This document shows, piece after piece, positions 51,294 through 59,773 of a DNA stretch of 64,000 bases. The translations under genes were made by a program, and so were the position numbers. The first letter of the stretch is position 1, and each line of letters opens with the position of its first letter. The notes under the pieces were generated by a model that had not been told where the DNA came from, searched no databases, and saw only the letters and a program-made list of their open reading frames with translations. The stretch covers positions 62,001 through 126,000 of the forward strand of contig NZ_KQ947394.1 in NCBI RefSeq assembly GCF_001484965.1, given 5' to 3'. This DNA comes from Shouchella shacheensis. GTDB taxonomy: Bacteria; Bacillota; Bacilli; Bacillales; Bacillaceae_D.

Positions 51294-52457
51294 CTACAGC
51301 CGTTCTAGAATCCAACCGACAAACAGCCCCGCGTAGGTCCCGAAAAAAGAGCCCATCAAGGCCATAATGACACCAATTGGAACGAGGTTCTTGCTGAAGG
51401 CTCCAGCCAGAACAGGCGCACTGGCCATCCCACCCACATTGGCAAGACTGGAGATCCCCATCGTAAACAAATCAACCTTGAATAGCTTTGCAAACAAGAG
51501 CATGACGACACCGTGAATGAAGAGAACAAGCAGTCCAGAAAGCAAATAAATGGGAACTTCAGTGATTTGTGAAAAATCGGCGCGAGAAGCGATCAACGCA
51601 ATGATGATATAGAGCATTGCGCTGCCGATTTCCATTGAACCTGCTGTTTTTCCAAGCGGCGTAAGGGCAACGATCAGGCCGAGAATAGAAACGATCAAAA
51701 TCGTCCAGGTAATCGGATTAATAAAGTCACCGATTTCCGGGAGCGCTTCCCCAATGGAGGTCGCAATGGCTGATACGAGCAAGGAGCCCCCGATCAGACC
51801 TAGAATTTGCACAAGGTCAATGCTCTTTTGCTCAGCACTTGCATCCTCCTCCAGTCGTGCCGACATCTCCTCAAAAGCGGACGTATCCGCTTTCGTCCAG
51901 CGATTAAAGGCCGCCGCAAAGGGAACCATCCAAAAGAGCATCATCAACCAAATCGAATAGTCAATCGTATCGACAATCAGCATTTGTCCGAAAATGCCTT
52001 CGGGAACATCCAAAATCCCTTGAATCGCCGCCATATTCGCAGACCCGCCGGTCCAGGAGCCAGCCAGCGCCGCAAATCCTTGCCACGTATCCGCCGCATA
52101 GAAGCTTTGCAGAAGCAGATACGTAAGGGCAAAGCCAATGACAATGCTGAAGGTACCGACAAAAAAAGCGATAATCATCTTTGGTCCAAGCTTCGCGATT
52201 TTGCGCAGATCACAGCTAAAGAGCAACAGGAAAATCATGGCCGGAAGAAGCGCGTCTCGAAGAAGTGAATACGTCTCTCCTAGCGCCTCCGACTCCCCGA
52301 AGAGACCAATCGTATTAAAGGTGGCCCCGAGAATATAGATCATCACGACCCCCGGCACATACTTAAAGAACGTCCACCCCCTCCCCCTGTCTGCATAAAT
52401 GACAAGCGCCGCCATCGCAATCAACACACTCACATAAAGAAATCCACTCTCAATCAT
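51294..52457 (-). CDS. DUF819 family integral membrane protein (YjcL-like)
   Basis: About 10-11 membrane helices, 387 residues. DUF819 features include FFKYVPGVVMIYILGATFNT near residue 30, LLPAMIFLLLFSCDLRKIAK near 80, the conserved ALAGSWTGGSANMAAIQGIL near 135, and GISSLANVGGMASAPVLAGA near 340, where Gly/Ser/Asn-rich re-entrant segments repeat. The family is uncharacterised but has the look of a sodium-coupled carrier with two inverted repeats. Its position 12 bases upstream of ykfB implies co-transcription, so it may transport muropeptides or L-Ala-Glu; that is inference. ATG at 52457 follows AAGGGGG. Confidence 0.85.
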   Translation of the reverse strand: MIESGFLYVSVLIAMAALVIYADRGRGWTFFKYVPGVVMIYILGATFNTIGLFGESEALGETYSLLRDALLPAMIFLLLFSCDLRKIAKLGPKMIIAFFVGTFSIVIGFALTYLLLQSFYAADTWQGFAALAGSWTGGSANMAAIQGILDVPEGIFGQMLIVDTIDYSIWLMMLFWMVPFAAAFNRWTKADTSAFEEMSARLEEDASAEQKSIDLVQILGLIGGSLLVSAIATSIGEALPEIGDFINPITWTILIVSILGLIVALTPLGKTAGSMEIGSAMLYIIIALIASRADFSQITEVPIYLLSGLLVLFIHGVVMLLFAKLFKVDLFTMGISSLANVGGMASAPVLAGAFSKNLVPIGVIMALMGSFFGTYAGLFVGWILERL

Positions 52458-52494
52458 CGTTATCCCCCTTACCGCTTCGTCCACTCAACAGAAA

Positions 52495-52536
52495 AGAACC
52501 CAGCAAAAAGATCGCTCGACCTTTTCGCTGGGTTCT
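52495..52536 (-). terminator. Terminator after the DUF3870 gene
   Basis: AGAACCCAGC and GCTGGGTTCT form a 10-pair stem extended by AAAAG/CTTTT, followed on the minus strand by TTTTCTGTTG. Confidence 0.75.
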
Positions 52537-52567
52537 ATCCTGAACAGATAAAGCAGCGTATTTTCAA

Positions 52568-52885
52568 TTAGCTTTCTTTCTGTTGACGGTATTTCGTCAG
52601 CACATTCCGGTAGGCCACCGTTAGTGCCTTTTGCGAAGAGCCTAAATAGCGCCTTTCGATTGACGCAACGATCGCCTCTTCATCTTCCACTTGTCTCCCT
52701 ACAAACAGAGAGCGAATAAAGACATTCGTCAAATTTAAAATCGACGAACACTCGACATCGACAATTTTTCCTGAATGGGCATCAATGACCATCCCGATGA
52801 AAAACAGCTTATACTTTTCAGTAATCGGATTATTCGCTGGAGATTTCGCTTCCCCAATAATGTACACCGTGTCTTGATCGAACAT
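52568..52885 (-). CDS. DUF3870 domain-containing protein
   Basis: A small cytosolic protein of about 105 residues, function unknown. It shows the family phrases VYIIGEAKSPANNPITEKY near residue 5, FFIGMVIDAHSGKIVDVECS near 30, FIRSLFVGRQVEDEE near 58 and YLGSSQKALTVAYRNVLTKY near 80. The ATG at 52885 has AAGGTG 6 bases before it and matches the family's N-terminus. An ATG at 52918 has no ribosome site. DUF3870 genes often accompany amino-acid or hydantoin catabolism, and here one sits next to peptide salvage genes, but no function is assigned. It forms its own unit with a terminator. Confidence 0.8.
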   Translation of the reverse strand: MFDQDTVYIIGEAKSPANNPITEKYKLFFIGMVIDAHSGKIVDVECSSILNLTNVFIRSLFVGRQVEDEEAIVASIERRYLGSSQKALTVAYRNVLTKYRQQKES

Positions 52886-53137
52886 TGCTAGCACCTTCGA
52901 ACTTTCTGTATCAGCCATCCCAGACAGAAAAAGGGAGCGATTACGGAAATAATCGGTGACTTTTTCCGGGTGACGGTAGTTTTCTTACAATTATGATAAG
53001 TGAACCCTAGGCGTTTGTCAACTGTTGATTTGCAAAATGAGGGAATTGTGTATGCGTTTACTTAACGGATGAAGCTTCTTATAATGAAGGAAGAACCAAT
53101 GACTCGTGTCGTAGCGAGTGGGGAAGGAGGGATCTTC

Positions 53138-53794
53138 ATGGCACAAGTCGAAAAACCCGGAGAAATTGTCATTCTTAACGGTACGCCAAGATCCGGAAAG
53201 TCTAGCATCGCCGCTGTAATTCAGAACAGGTTTGAAGGCGTGTGGATGAACGTAGGGGTGGACCGGTTCATGCAGATGACCCCCGAACAGTATCAGCCTG
53301 GGATTGGATTGCGACCCGGGGGTGAACGCCCTGACCTCGAACCTTTCGTTGTGATCATGTATCAAGCCATGTATGAGACAATCGCTTCTTACAGTCGCTT
53401 GGGGCTGAACGTCGTGGTCGATGTTGGGCACCACGATGGGCATTCCGTCCCTAGAGGGATTCTCCCAAGATGTGCCAGAATTCTGAAGGGGCTACCTGTT
53501 TTATTCGTAGGCATCCGCTGCCCCATCGAGATAGTCATGGAACGACGGATCGATACCTGGCATGCTGGTTACACCGCCGATGGCAAGGTGCCCAAACCCG
53601 TGCGCTTATGGCAAGAGCTCGTTCATGTGCCTGGAATCTATGACTTGGAAATCGATACCTCAGTGCTTAGCCCTGAAGAGTCTGCTCATTTGATCTCCCA
53701 GCGACTCAAAAACGGTCCGCGCCCGACAGCTTTTCAGCGCATTGAGGGTATGGGGAGTGAACCGTATACGATCCGCGAAAACGTAGAGGAATAG
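53138..53794 (+). CDS. Chloramphenicol phosphotransferase-like P-loop kinase
   Basis: ATP-dependent phosphotransferase resembling Streptomyces CPT. The P-loop is ILNGTPRSGKSSIAAVIQ near residues 12-30, followed by WMNVGVDRFMQMTPEQYQPG near 42, where the Asp is the CPT-type catalytic base. NVVVDVGHHDG lies near 100, VLFVGIRCPIEIVMERRIDT near 130 (the lid Arg residues) and DLEIDTSVLSPEESAHLI near 175. The ATG at 53138 follows GGAAGGAGGG; the open frame reaches an unsupported ATG at 53069. At 218 residues it is near the CPT length. The substrate is unknown: such homologues are common in genomes without chloramphenicol resistance. A short zinc-ribbon gene follows 51 bases downstream. Confidence 0.8.
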   Translation: MAQVEKPGEIVILNGTPRSGKSSIAAVIQNRFEGVWMNVGVDRFMQMTPEQYQPGIGLRPGGERPDLEPFVVIMYQAMYETIASYSRLGLNVVVDVGHHDGHSVPRGILPRCARILKGLPVLFVGIRCPIEIVMERRIDTWHAGYTADGKVPKPVRLWQELVHVPGIYDLEIDTSVLSPEESAHLISQRLKNGPRPTAFQRIEGMGSEPYTIRENVEE

Positions 53795-53845
53795 TTTGCT
53801 ATTAACAAAGCAAAATGGGTAACATGGGTAGCGGGAGGGAGCTAC

Positions 53846-53992
53846 ATGAAAGAAGAGGTTGGGGTCTGTACCCAATGTGGCAAGCGTTTATATTGTATGG
53901 ATGGTTTTTTGAATGGCGTCTATAAAGAGAACCGGCTATATTGTTTTGAATGCGAGGAGAAGCTTTCTTCCGCCGATCTGATGAAGGAATGA
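53846..53992 (+). CDS. 48-residue zinc-ribbon-like protein
   Basis: A short gene with two CxxC pairs: VCTQCGKRLYCMDGF near residue 8 and LYCFECEEKLSS near 33, spaced like a treble-clef or zinc ribbon, plus an extra Cys after each first pair. The ATG follows GGGAGGGAG by 5 bases and the frame ends at TGA after LMKE. It is likely co-transcribed with the CPT-like kinase gene. I do not recognise a family; regulators, ribosome-associated proteins and adaptor proteins of this size are all possible. Confidence 0.6.
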   Translation: MKEEVGVCTQCGKRLYCMDGFLNGVYKENRLYCFECEEKLSSADLMKE

Positions 53993-54026
53993 AAGTAGAT
54001 GGCAGGCGGCATGCTTGCTCCAACAA

Positions 54027-54055
54027 AACAGAGAGCCAAACCACGGCTCTCTGTT
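54027..54055. terminator. Bidirectional terminator
   Basis: AACAGAGAGCC and GGCTCTCTGTT form a perfect 11-pair stem with a 7-base loop between two convergent units; on the minus strand it continues TTTTGTTGG. Confidence 0.75.
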
Positions 54056-54061
54056 AGAATA

Positions 54062-54319
54062 CTACACGTTCACGTCTTCAAATGCTTTTTCAATTTGCGG
54101 CAAAAGATCGTTCCAATCCGCCTCCTCGGTTTTATTGACAGTCACAAAGTCATTGACGCCAAAGATATTGTCGATGCCATCAATACCGAGCAATGCTTTT
54201 GCGACAGGATGGTCCGTTTCCTGCCCCTGTTTCACTGAAGTACTTTTTTCAAAGATGACTTGGTCGGCCGTGAATTTAACAGCGTTTGGATTGGGTGTTC
54301 GTTGCGCTTGTATGTTCAT
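54062..54319 (-). CDS. Nfu/NifU N-terminal domain protein
   Basis: 85-residue protein with the Nfu_N fold: IQAQRTPNPNAVKFTADQVI at the start, a PVAKALLGIDGIDNIFGVND core and a C-terminal helix. In larger Nfu proteins this domain precedes the Fe-S scaffold; alone it lacks cysteines, so it cannot hold a cluster and may be an accessory or targeting factor. The ATG at 54319 is used because the ATG at 54328 lies 1 base from AGGAGG. It forms its own unit, with a terminator at its 3' end. Confidence 0.85.
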   Translation of the reverse strand: MNIQAQRTPNPNAVKFTADQVIFEKSTSVKQGQETDHPVAKALLGIDGIDNIFGVNDFVTVNKTEEADWNDLLPQIEKAFEDVNV

Positions 54320-54502
54320 TGTACTCATCCCTCCTTGGTTTTTGCTTTCTTACTGCTATAATACCACTTTCCTAGCGGGTATCAAAACTCAAGAGGCTTG
54401 GGATTTTCAACGATGTGCGATTTACAAGTGAAAATGATATGCTTGTACCTGTACTGAGCCAGAAATGCTACAGGGTAGAAGGAATGGAAAGGAGCTTGCT
54501 AG

Positions 54503-54700
54503 ATGTCCGTAACAGATTTGAATGCAGCCCGGAAATGGGCGAAGCTCCCTAAAGAGACTCAGCAACTGCTTATCAACAATGTGTTCTGTTCTACTTGCTA
54601 TGTGACCACTATTGTTGACTATACATTGCACGATGACACGTTTGGTGTCCTGCTTAAAGGCAAATGCAAAGACTGTGGCAACGATGTCGCGACTGGTTGA
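54503..54700 (+). CDS. Small zinc-ribbon protein of unknown function
   Basis: 65 residues: a helical N-terminus (MSVTDLNAARKWAKLPKETQ), then two CxxC knuckles, FCSTCYVTTIVDY near residue 29 and GKCKDCGNDVATG at the end, predicting one bound zinc. ATG follows AAAGGAG at 7 bases, so it is a genuine gene. Similar short proteins occur in many Bacilli without known function. It faces the Nfu_N gene divergently across a 180-base gap. Confidence 0.75.
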   Translation: MSVTDLNAARKWAKLPKETQQLLINNVFCSTCYVTTIVDYTLHDDTFGVLLKGKCKDCGNDVATG

Positions 54701-54751
54701 GGATTTGTAGGAGCGGGAAGCTTGCTAACCCTTACCGATTCATCGCTAAAA

Positions 54752-54790
54752 AGAAGCGTTGATGGGGAAGATCCTCCATTAACGCTCTTC
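54752..54790 (-). terminator. Terminator of the Lpl-type operon
   Basis: AGCGTT/AACGCT with flanking pairing of GATGG and CCATT, followed on the minus strand by TTCTTTTT. The last permease gene ends 136 bases upstream of it. 54791-54925 shows no other gene. Confidence 0.55.
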
Positions 54791-54925
54791 CACGTTTCCC
54801 TTCATTTATCTCTCCACCACTTCGCAGAAAAAACCAAAATTACATATATTGCAAGAAAAAACAACGACGCTGCGGCGTTTTACCGTAAACTTCCTTTTCA
54901 CCGGAGCCAGCCAATGGTTGTTTCA

Positions 54926-55807
54926 TTATTCCTTTACCGAACCCAAGACAATACCCTTCACGAAGTATTTCTGCAAAAACGGATATACAAGAATTATTGG
55001 AAGTGCCCCGATAAAGATCTGGGCAGAACGCACAGTTCTTTCAGACAGTGCCTGCACTTCGTCAGGATTCACATTGATTTGTGAGAAATCATTTTGCACA
55101 ATAACCGTTTGCAAAAACGTGGACAGAGGGTACATAGTGGAGTCGGTTAAGTAGATGAGTCCATCAAACCATGAATTCCACTGCCCTACCATTGTAAACA
55201 ATCCGACTGTTGCTAACGCAGGAAGAGAAATGGGCAAATAGATTTTAAACAATATTCGAAAATGTCCTGCCCCATCAATAAGGGCTGCCTCCTCAAGCGA
55301 TTTCGGAACCCCAGTCCTGAAGAAATTTAATAGCAAAATCAGGTTGAACACGTTCACTGCTCCTGGAAGAACCAAGGCCCAGATCGTGTTTATTAACCCA
55401 AGATTCTGCACAAGCATGTAGGTTGGAATTAACCCACCATTAAAAAGCATAATGAACACCAGGGAATAAACGTACAGCTTCCTCCCTCGGAACTCGTGGT
55501 CCTCTTTTGACAACGAGTAAGCCGCAAGCGTGATGACACCAAGACTAATGGCAGTGCCGAGAACGGTACGGTATACCCCCATCCATAACGCCCGCAGGAA
55601 ATTATTGTTACCAAGTGTCTGTTCCCAAGCTGCCACGGTAAAATCAATAGGCAGGAAACGAACCATATTCGCGTTGGCAGGTGCAGAAGCGCTGAAGGAA
55701 ACGGCCAGAATGTGCAGCAGGGGGAGAATGCATACAATCCCGAGCAACGTAAGAAAAACCGTATTGCATATTGAAAAAACTTTGTAAGACCGGCTGCGAT
55801 GAAACAT
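54926..55807 (-). CDS. Carbohydrate ABC transporter permease (LplC/YtcP type)
   Basis: Second membrane subunit of an Lpl-type importer, 293 residues with about six helices. The start YKVFSICNTVFLTLLGIVCI leads to LPLLHILAVSFSASAPANAN, then LYVYSLVFIMLFNGGLIPTY near residue 130 (the LplC/YtcP signature FxGGLIPTY). The docking loop EEAALIDGAGHFRILFKIYL lies near 195, and it ends FVKGIVLGSVKE. Lpl-type importers take up oligosaccharides from polysaccharides and use a shared ATPase, none being encoded here. ATG follows AGGGGGG. It is 11 bases from the LplB-type gene. Confidence 0.92.
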   Translation of the reverse strand: MFHRSRSYKVFSICNTVFLTLLGIVCILPLLHILAVSFSASAPANANMVRFLPIDFTVAAWEQTLGNNNFLRALWMGVYRTVLGTAISLGVITLAAYSLSKEDHEFRGRKLYVYSLVFIMLFNGGLIPTYMLVQNLGLINTIWALVLPGAVNVFNLILLLNFFRTGVPKSLEEAALIDGAGHFRILFKIYLPISLPALATVGLFTMVGQWNSWFDGLIYLTDSTMYPLSTFLQTVIVQNDFSQINVNPDEVQALSERTVRSAQIFIGALPIILVYPFLQKYFVKGIVLGSVKE

Positions 55808-55818
55808 GCCATCCCCCC

Positions 55819-56766
55819 CTAAAAAATGCGGTAGTTTGCGTACTTATAGGCAAGGCGGTAGCCCAGTACGATTAAAAAGAAAGCAATGATTGATTTAAAC
55901 AACCCCACGGCCGTCGCATAGCTGAAGTTGCCCCCGAGAAGCCCCTGCCTGTAAACATACGTATCAATAATATCGCCTTTGTCATAGACAAGCGGGTTAT
56001 ACAGGTTAAAAATCTGGTCAAATCCAGCATTTAAAATATTCCCTAAAGCAAGTGTCGCCACCACAATGGTAATTGGAAGAATTCCCGGGAGCGTAATGCG
56101 GAGCACTTGCTGAAATCGATTGGCCCCGTCTACAGTGGCCGCTTCATACAGGCTTGGGTTAATGCCGGCAAGCGCAGCCAGAAAGATAATGGCGGAAAAT
56201 CCAAAGTCCTTCCATACATCACTCGCAATGACCGTCACACGAAACCAATCCCCGTTTCCAAGGAAGAAGACTGGTTGAATCCCAAATAAGCCAAGGAACT
56301 GATTCACAAGCCCTCCATCGACAGAAAGCAAATCAAGTAAGATGCCGCCGAGGATGACCCACGATAAAAAGTGTGGCAAATAGACAAGCGTTTGAATGGA
56401 CCGCTTGAACGCCATGATACGCACTTCATTCAAAAGCAAGGCAAAAATAATAGGTATGACGAGCTGAAAAATAATCTTGAAGATGGATATAACAAAGGTG
56501 TTCCAAATTACTTGCCTTCCTTCGCTGAATTCAAAAATACGCCTAAATTGTTCAAGGCCGACCCATTCCGAATCCCAAAACCCTAAGAACGGCTTATAAT
56601 CCTGAAACGCCATGACGATCCCTGCAAGCGGCACATAGTTAAAAACAAATGCAAGCAGGATGGCCGGAAGAACCAGAATGTGAAGCGGCCAATTTCGCTT
56701 AAGATTCCAGGGGCGTTTGCGTTTTTTTATGGGAAGCCCTGCCGTTGTCGATGTGGAAGTCTTCAT
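55819..56766 (-). CDS. Carbohydrate ABC transporter permease (LplB type)
   Basis: First membrane subunit of the Lpl-type importer, 315 residues. A basic N-terminus of 25 residues is followed by WPLHILVLPAILLAFVFNYV and the LplB signature PLAGIVMAFQDYKPFLGFWD near residue 60. WVGLEQFRRIF follows near 80, the docking loop YEAATVDGANRFQQVLRITL near 220, and DIIDTYVYRQGLLGGNFSYA near 275. The ATG at 56766 has AAAGGGG about 8 bases upstream; an ATG at 56790 overlaps the response-regulator gene. It directly follows that regulator gene by 16 bases, placing signalling and transport in one transcript. Confidence 0.92.
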   Translation of the reverse strand: MKTSTSTTAGLPIKKRKRPWNLKRNWPLHILVLPAILLAFVFNYVPLAGIVMAFQDYKPFLGFWDSEWVGLEQFRRIFEFSEGRQVIWNTFVISIFKIIFQLVIPIIFALLLNEVRIMAFKRSIQTLVYLPHFLSWVILGGILLDLLSVDGGLVNQFLGLFGIQPVFFLGNGDWFRVTVIASDVWKDFGFSAIIFLAALAGINPSLYEAATVDGANRFQQVLRITLPGILPITIVVATLALGNILNAGFDQIFNLYNPLVYDKGDIIDTYVYRQGLLGGNFSYATAVGLFKSIIAFFLIVLGYRLAYKYANYRIF

Positions 56767-56782
56767 GAGGTCCACCCCTTTC

Positions 56783-57952
56783 TTATCCACTTCGAAATTC
56801 CTGCGGAGTCACGTTGAAATACTTTTTGAACACTTTAATAAAATACGAAGAGTCCCCGTAACCAAGCTTTTTAGCAATAACAGCGATTTTTTCGTTCGTT
56901 TCGTTTAGCAGGAACACAGCCCTTTCCATTCTCGTTCGATGGATATAGTCGGTGAAGTTTTCGCCAGTCACCTCTTTGTACACCTTGGAGACATAGGCAG
57001 CATGAAGCTGTAGATCATCAGCCACACTTTGCAAATTCGGATGTTCTTCTAAACGCGTGTATACGTAGTGCTGCACGCGGCTAACAAGCTGTTCTGCCGC
57101 AGATAGCGGTTCTCTGCTTTTTTCTTTCATTTGGCGATACACTATAGCCCCTTTTTTCCCTAGCAAAAACCTCCTGCTTAATTTTACTGTGATAGGGCCA
57201 GCAAACGTTCTTTTCATCGTTTTCAAAAAATTATCAGTTAACTCATGCCGGATATAAGCTTCCCAATCTACGGGTGGAGTACTTGTTTTCTGATAGAGCA
57301 GCACACTATAATGCCCCGACCCTTCTTTCAACGTCATCAAGCCTGTACGTCCGTTTTGAAAATAATCACTCATCATGTGTTCAAACCAACGTAATTGCTT
57401 GGACTCTACTTCAACACCGTGGTCTCCCATGTTAACCCGCAACCATAGAGCCTCTGTATCAAATGCTACACCCTCTGCTTGGCAAAACGAAACAAGACCG
57501 ACCTCTGTTCCTTCCTCCAACCAAGGACGAAGAACCGCTCCCCCTAACTCCAAATGGCTCCTCGTCTCTGCTTTCTTCACTTCCAACTTTAATTGAAGGG
57601 CCCGAGAAACCGCGTCCAGCAATTCCTCATCAGCCACTGGTTTTAAGAGATAGTCAACGGCCTTAGCACGCAAAGCATCCGTCGCATATGAGAATTCCGC
57701 GTAACCAGAGAGGAGGAGCGCTTTCACCTGATGCCCTCCATCATGGACTTCTTTAAGAAGATCGGTCCCCAACTTCCCAGGCATGCGAATATCTGAGACC
57801 ATGACATCTATTTCCGTTTGTTCGAGGATCGAAAGGGCCTCTCTTGCCGAACGCGCCAGATAAACGGATGAGAAATCCATATCCTTCCACGGCAGGGATT
57901 GCAGGCCCTGCAACGTCGCCTCTTCATCATCGACTAAAAGCAGTTGGTACAC
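56783..57952 (-). CDS. Response regulator with AraC-type DNA-binding domain (YesN type)
   Basis: 389 residues. The receiver domain opens YQLLLVDDEEATLQGL with the acidic pair, has the phospho-acceptor Asp in VMVSDIRMPGKLG near residue 54, and LLKPVADEELLDA with the conserved Lys near 105. A middle region of about 150 residues is uncharacterised. The C-terminal AraC domain has LQSVADDLQLHAAYVSKVYK and EVTGENFTDYIHRTRMERAV near 310, then IAVIAKKLGYGDSSYFIKVF and KKYFNVTPQEFRS. The GTG start at 57952 abuts the stop of the kinase gene. It presumably activates this operon when its kinase senses an extracellular glycan. Confidence 0.93.
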   Translation of the reverse strand: MYQLLLVDDEEATLQGLQSLPWKDMDFSSVYLARSAREALSILEQTEIDVMVSDIRMPGKLGTDLLKEVHDGGHQVKALLLSGYAEFSYATDALRAKAVDYLLKPVADEELLDAVSRALQLKLEVKKAETRSHLELGGAVLRPWLEEGTEVGLVSFCQAEGVAFDTEALWLRVNMGDHGVEVESKQLRWFEHMMSDYFQNGRTGLMTLKEGSGHYSVLLYQKTSTPPVDWEAYIRHELTDNFLKTMKRTFAGPITVKLSRRFLLGKKGAIVYRQMKEKSREPLSAAEQLVSRVQHYVYTRLEEHPNLQSVADDLQLHAAYVSKVYKEVTGENFTDYIHRTRMERAVFLLNETNEKIAVIAKKLGYGDSSYFIKVFKKYFNVTPQEFRSG

Positions 57953-59668
57953 CTATCCCTCCCTCCCTTCCGCACGTTCTTCCCACAGGATCTCTACTCT
58001 AAGGCCCCCTAGTTCAGACTTTTTGAGGAGCAATCCGGCCCGGCCCCCGTACCGGTTTCTTAAGCGTTGGTGTACGTTTCGCATTCCGTAACGTTCTGAT
58101 GTTTGCTCCCCTTCCTCGATCTGCTGTTGCAAAAAAGAACGATTCTCTTCAGAAAGGCCTGGGCCATTGTCGTCAATGGCAACTCTCATATACCCTTCGC
58201 GTATCTCCCCTTTTACCAAGATCAGACCCGGCTCCTCCATGTGCTCAATGCCATGTAGCATCGCATTTTCTACGATGGGCTGAATGAGTAGCCTTGGAAT
58301 CAACTCTTGTTTCATTGGCTCTGGCACTGATACATCATACGAGAGGCTCGATTTCCGTAAGGCATGGATTTCCAGGAAGCTCTGAATCAACTCTAGTTCT
58401 TCGCCTACGTATGTTTCTTCATCTTCCACTTTCGTTCGAAAGCGATAGTACCTCCCTAACTGTAAGGCCATCGCCTCAACCGCCTCTGTATTTTTAACCT
58501 TCGCCATATTCTTCATATAAAAAAGGCAATTATAAAGAAAATGTGGATTAATTTGTGCTTGCAGCAGCTTTAACGAAGCATCCTGAGAATGGATTTTTTC
58601 TTCATAGACTTTCTCAATCAGCGTCTGAATGCGCTCGGCCATTTCATTGAACCCGCTCATTGCTGTTTGGAACTCACTCTCTTTTTTCAAATCCATGCGT
58701 ACGCTATAGTCTCCGCCTTTAAATCGATGAATCGCCTCTTTTAGCTTATATACCGGCACATGGACATGTTTATATAAAAGCCCAGCCGCCACAAGTCCAA
58801 ACAGCAAAAGCAAACAGACCGAGCCATAGAATAAAACCCGCGTTGATTGTACAGGAGAAAGCACTTCTTCCATTGGTATATAGTCAACCAGTACCCAACC
58901 TAATGAAGGAGATTGAATAAAGCTGATCAAATAGTCTTCGTGGCCTTGTCTGAGGGAAAACGTGCCTTGCCTTTCCTGAAAATTCGGATTCAAGTCTTCC
59001 ATATTTGAGAATATCCATTCTTCTGTTGCCCCTGCCGCCTCAATAGTTTCAGAGTCAGGATGGTAGAATACCGATTGCCCAGCCCCATTCGAGCCAAGTT
59101 CAGCAAGATGAAGGCGCACACTCTCTTCATAGACTCTCGCTTCTATGACGACTTCGTTTCCGATTTCAAACCCATGAAGCGGGTAACGAAGATGCCTTAT
59201 GAAATAGTTGCGCTCATTTGTCCCTTTTTCATGAACGTAGAACCATGCCTCTGCCTCCTCTCCAAGGGGGCCCGGATGAGCGGACATGGTTGTGATGGCG
59301 CTTTCTTTTCCAGGCAAATAAATAGAGACATCCACGAGCATATTGCTTAATTGTTGGTACGTCAGCATCTTTTCCAGTACAGCATTTTGCAGAACAACCG
59401 CCTCATAATGGCTTAGCAAATCAAGATTACGTAGTTTGCTGACATCCGAGTCTACACTAAGGGCGACAAGAAACTGTGATACTTGCTCCAAGTCCGCTTC
59501 AATTCGGTTCATGGCAACGTCCAATTTGCTCATGTTTTGAGTATGAATTTCCTCACGTATGACCTGTTCACTTACGTAGTTGGAATACGTGTATAAACCG
59601 ACTACAGGAACGAGAAGTCCCACCATAAGAACTATGACTTTTTGAAACAGCGTTAATCGTTTTATCAT
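57953..59668 (-). CDS. Sensor histidine kinase (YesM type, LytS-like HisKA_7TM-free class)
   Basis: 571 residues. Two membrane helices (FQKVIVLMVGLLVPVVGLYT near residue 8 and VLFYGSVCLLLLFGLVAAGL near 275) enclose a 240-residue extracellular sensing domain. A HAMP-like segment follows (HVPVYKLKEAIHRFKGGDYS). The His_kinase domain carries the phospho-acceptor His in LLQAQINPHFLYNCLFYMKN near 370. The ATPase has the N-box PIVENAMLHGIEHM near 470 and the G-box AIDDNGPGLSEE near 505. This is the YesM architecture, found next to sugar uptake operons. Its gene lies between the receptor gene and its own response regulator. AGGAGG precedes the ATG. Confidence 0.92.
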   Translation of the reverse strand: MIKRLTLFQKVIVLMVGLLVPVVGLYTYSNYVSEQVIREEIHTQNMSKLDVAMNRIEADLEQVSQFLVALSVDSDVSKLRNLDLLSHYEAVVLQNAVLEKMLTYQQLSNMLVDVSIYLPGKESAITTMSAHPGPLGEEAEAWFYVHEKGTNERNYFIRHLRYPLHGFEIGNEVVIEARVYEESVRLHLAELGSNGAGQSVFYHPDSETIEAAGATEEWIFSNMEDLNPNFQERQGTFSLRQGHEDYLISFIQSPSLGWVLVDYIPMEEVLSPVQSTRVLFYGSVCLLLLFGLVAAGLLYKHVHVPVYKLKEAIHRFKGGDYSVRMDLKKESEFQTAMSGFNEMAERIQTLIEKVYEEKIHSQDASLKLLQAQINPHFLYNCLFYMKNMAKVKNTEAVEAMALQLGRYYRFRTKVEDEETYVGEELELIQSFLEIHALRKSSLSYDVSVPEPMKQELIPRLLIQPIVENAMLHGIEHMEEPGLILVKGEIREGYMRVAIDDNGPGLSEENRSFLQQQIEEGEQTSERYGMRNVHQRLRNRYGGRAGLLLKKSELGGLRVEILWEERAEGREG

Positions 59669-59773
59669 CCCTCCCCCTCCTCTACGATAATGGTTAAATT
59701 GTAGCGTACTAGAAGAGGGGGAGGAAGGTTTTTTTACTGCCTCTTAGTATGGTATTAAACGGAAGGGGCTCTC

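Noticed and set aside
54503-54700. The 65-residue zinc-ribbon protein as a ribosomal protein paralogue.
   Set aside because: The CxxC pairs are too far apart in sequence context and the N-terminal helix does not match L31, L33 or S14 types.
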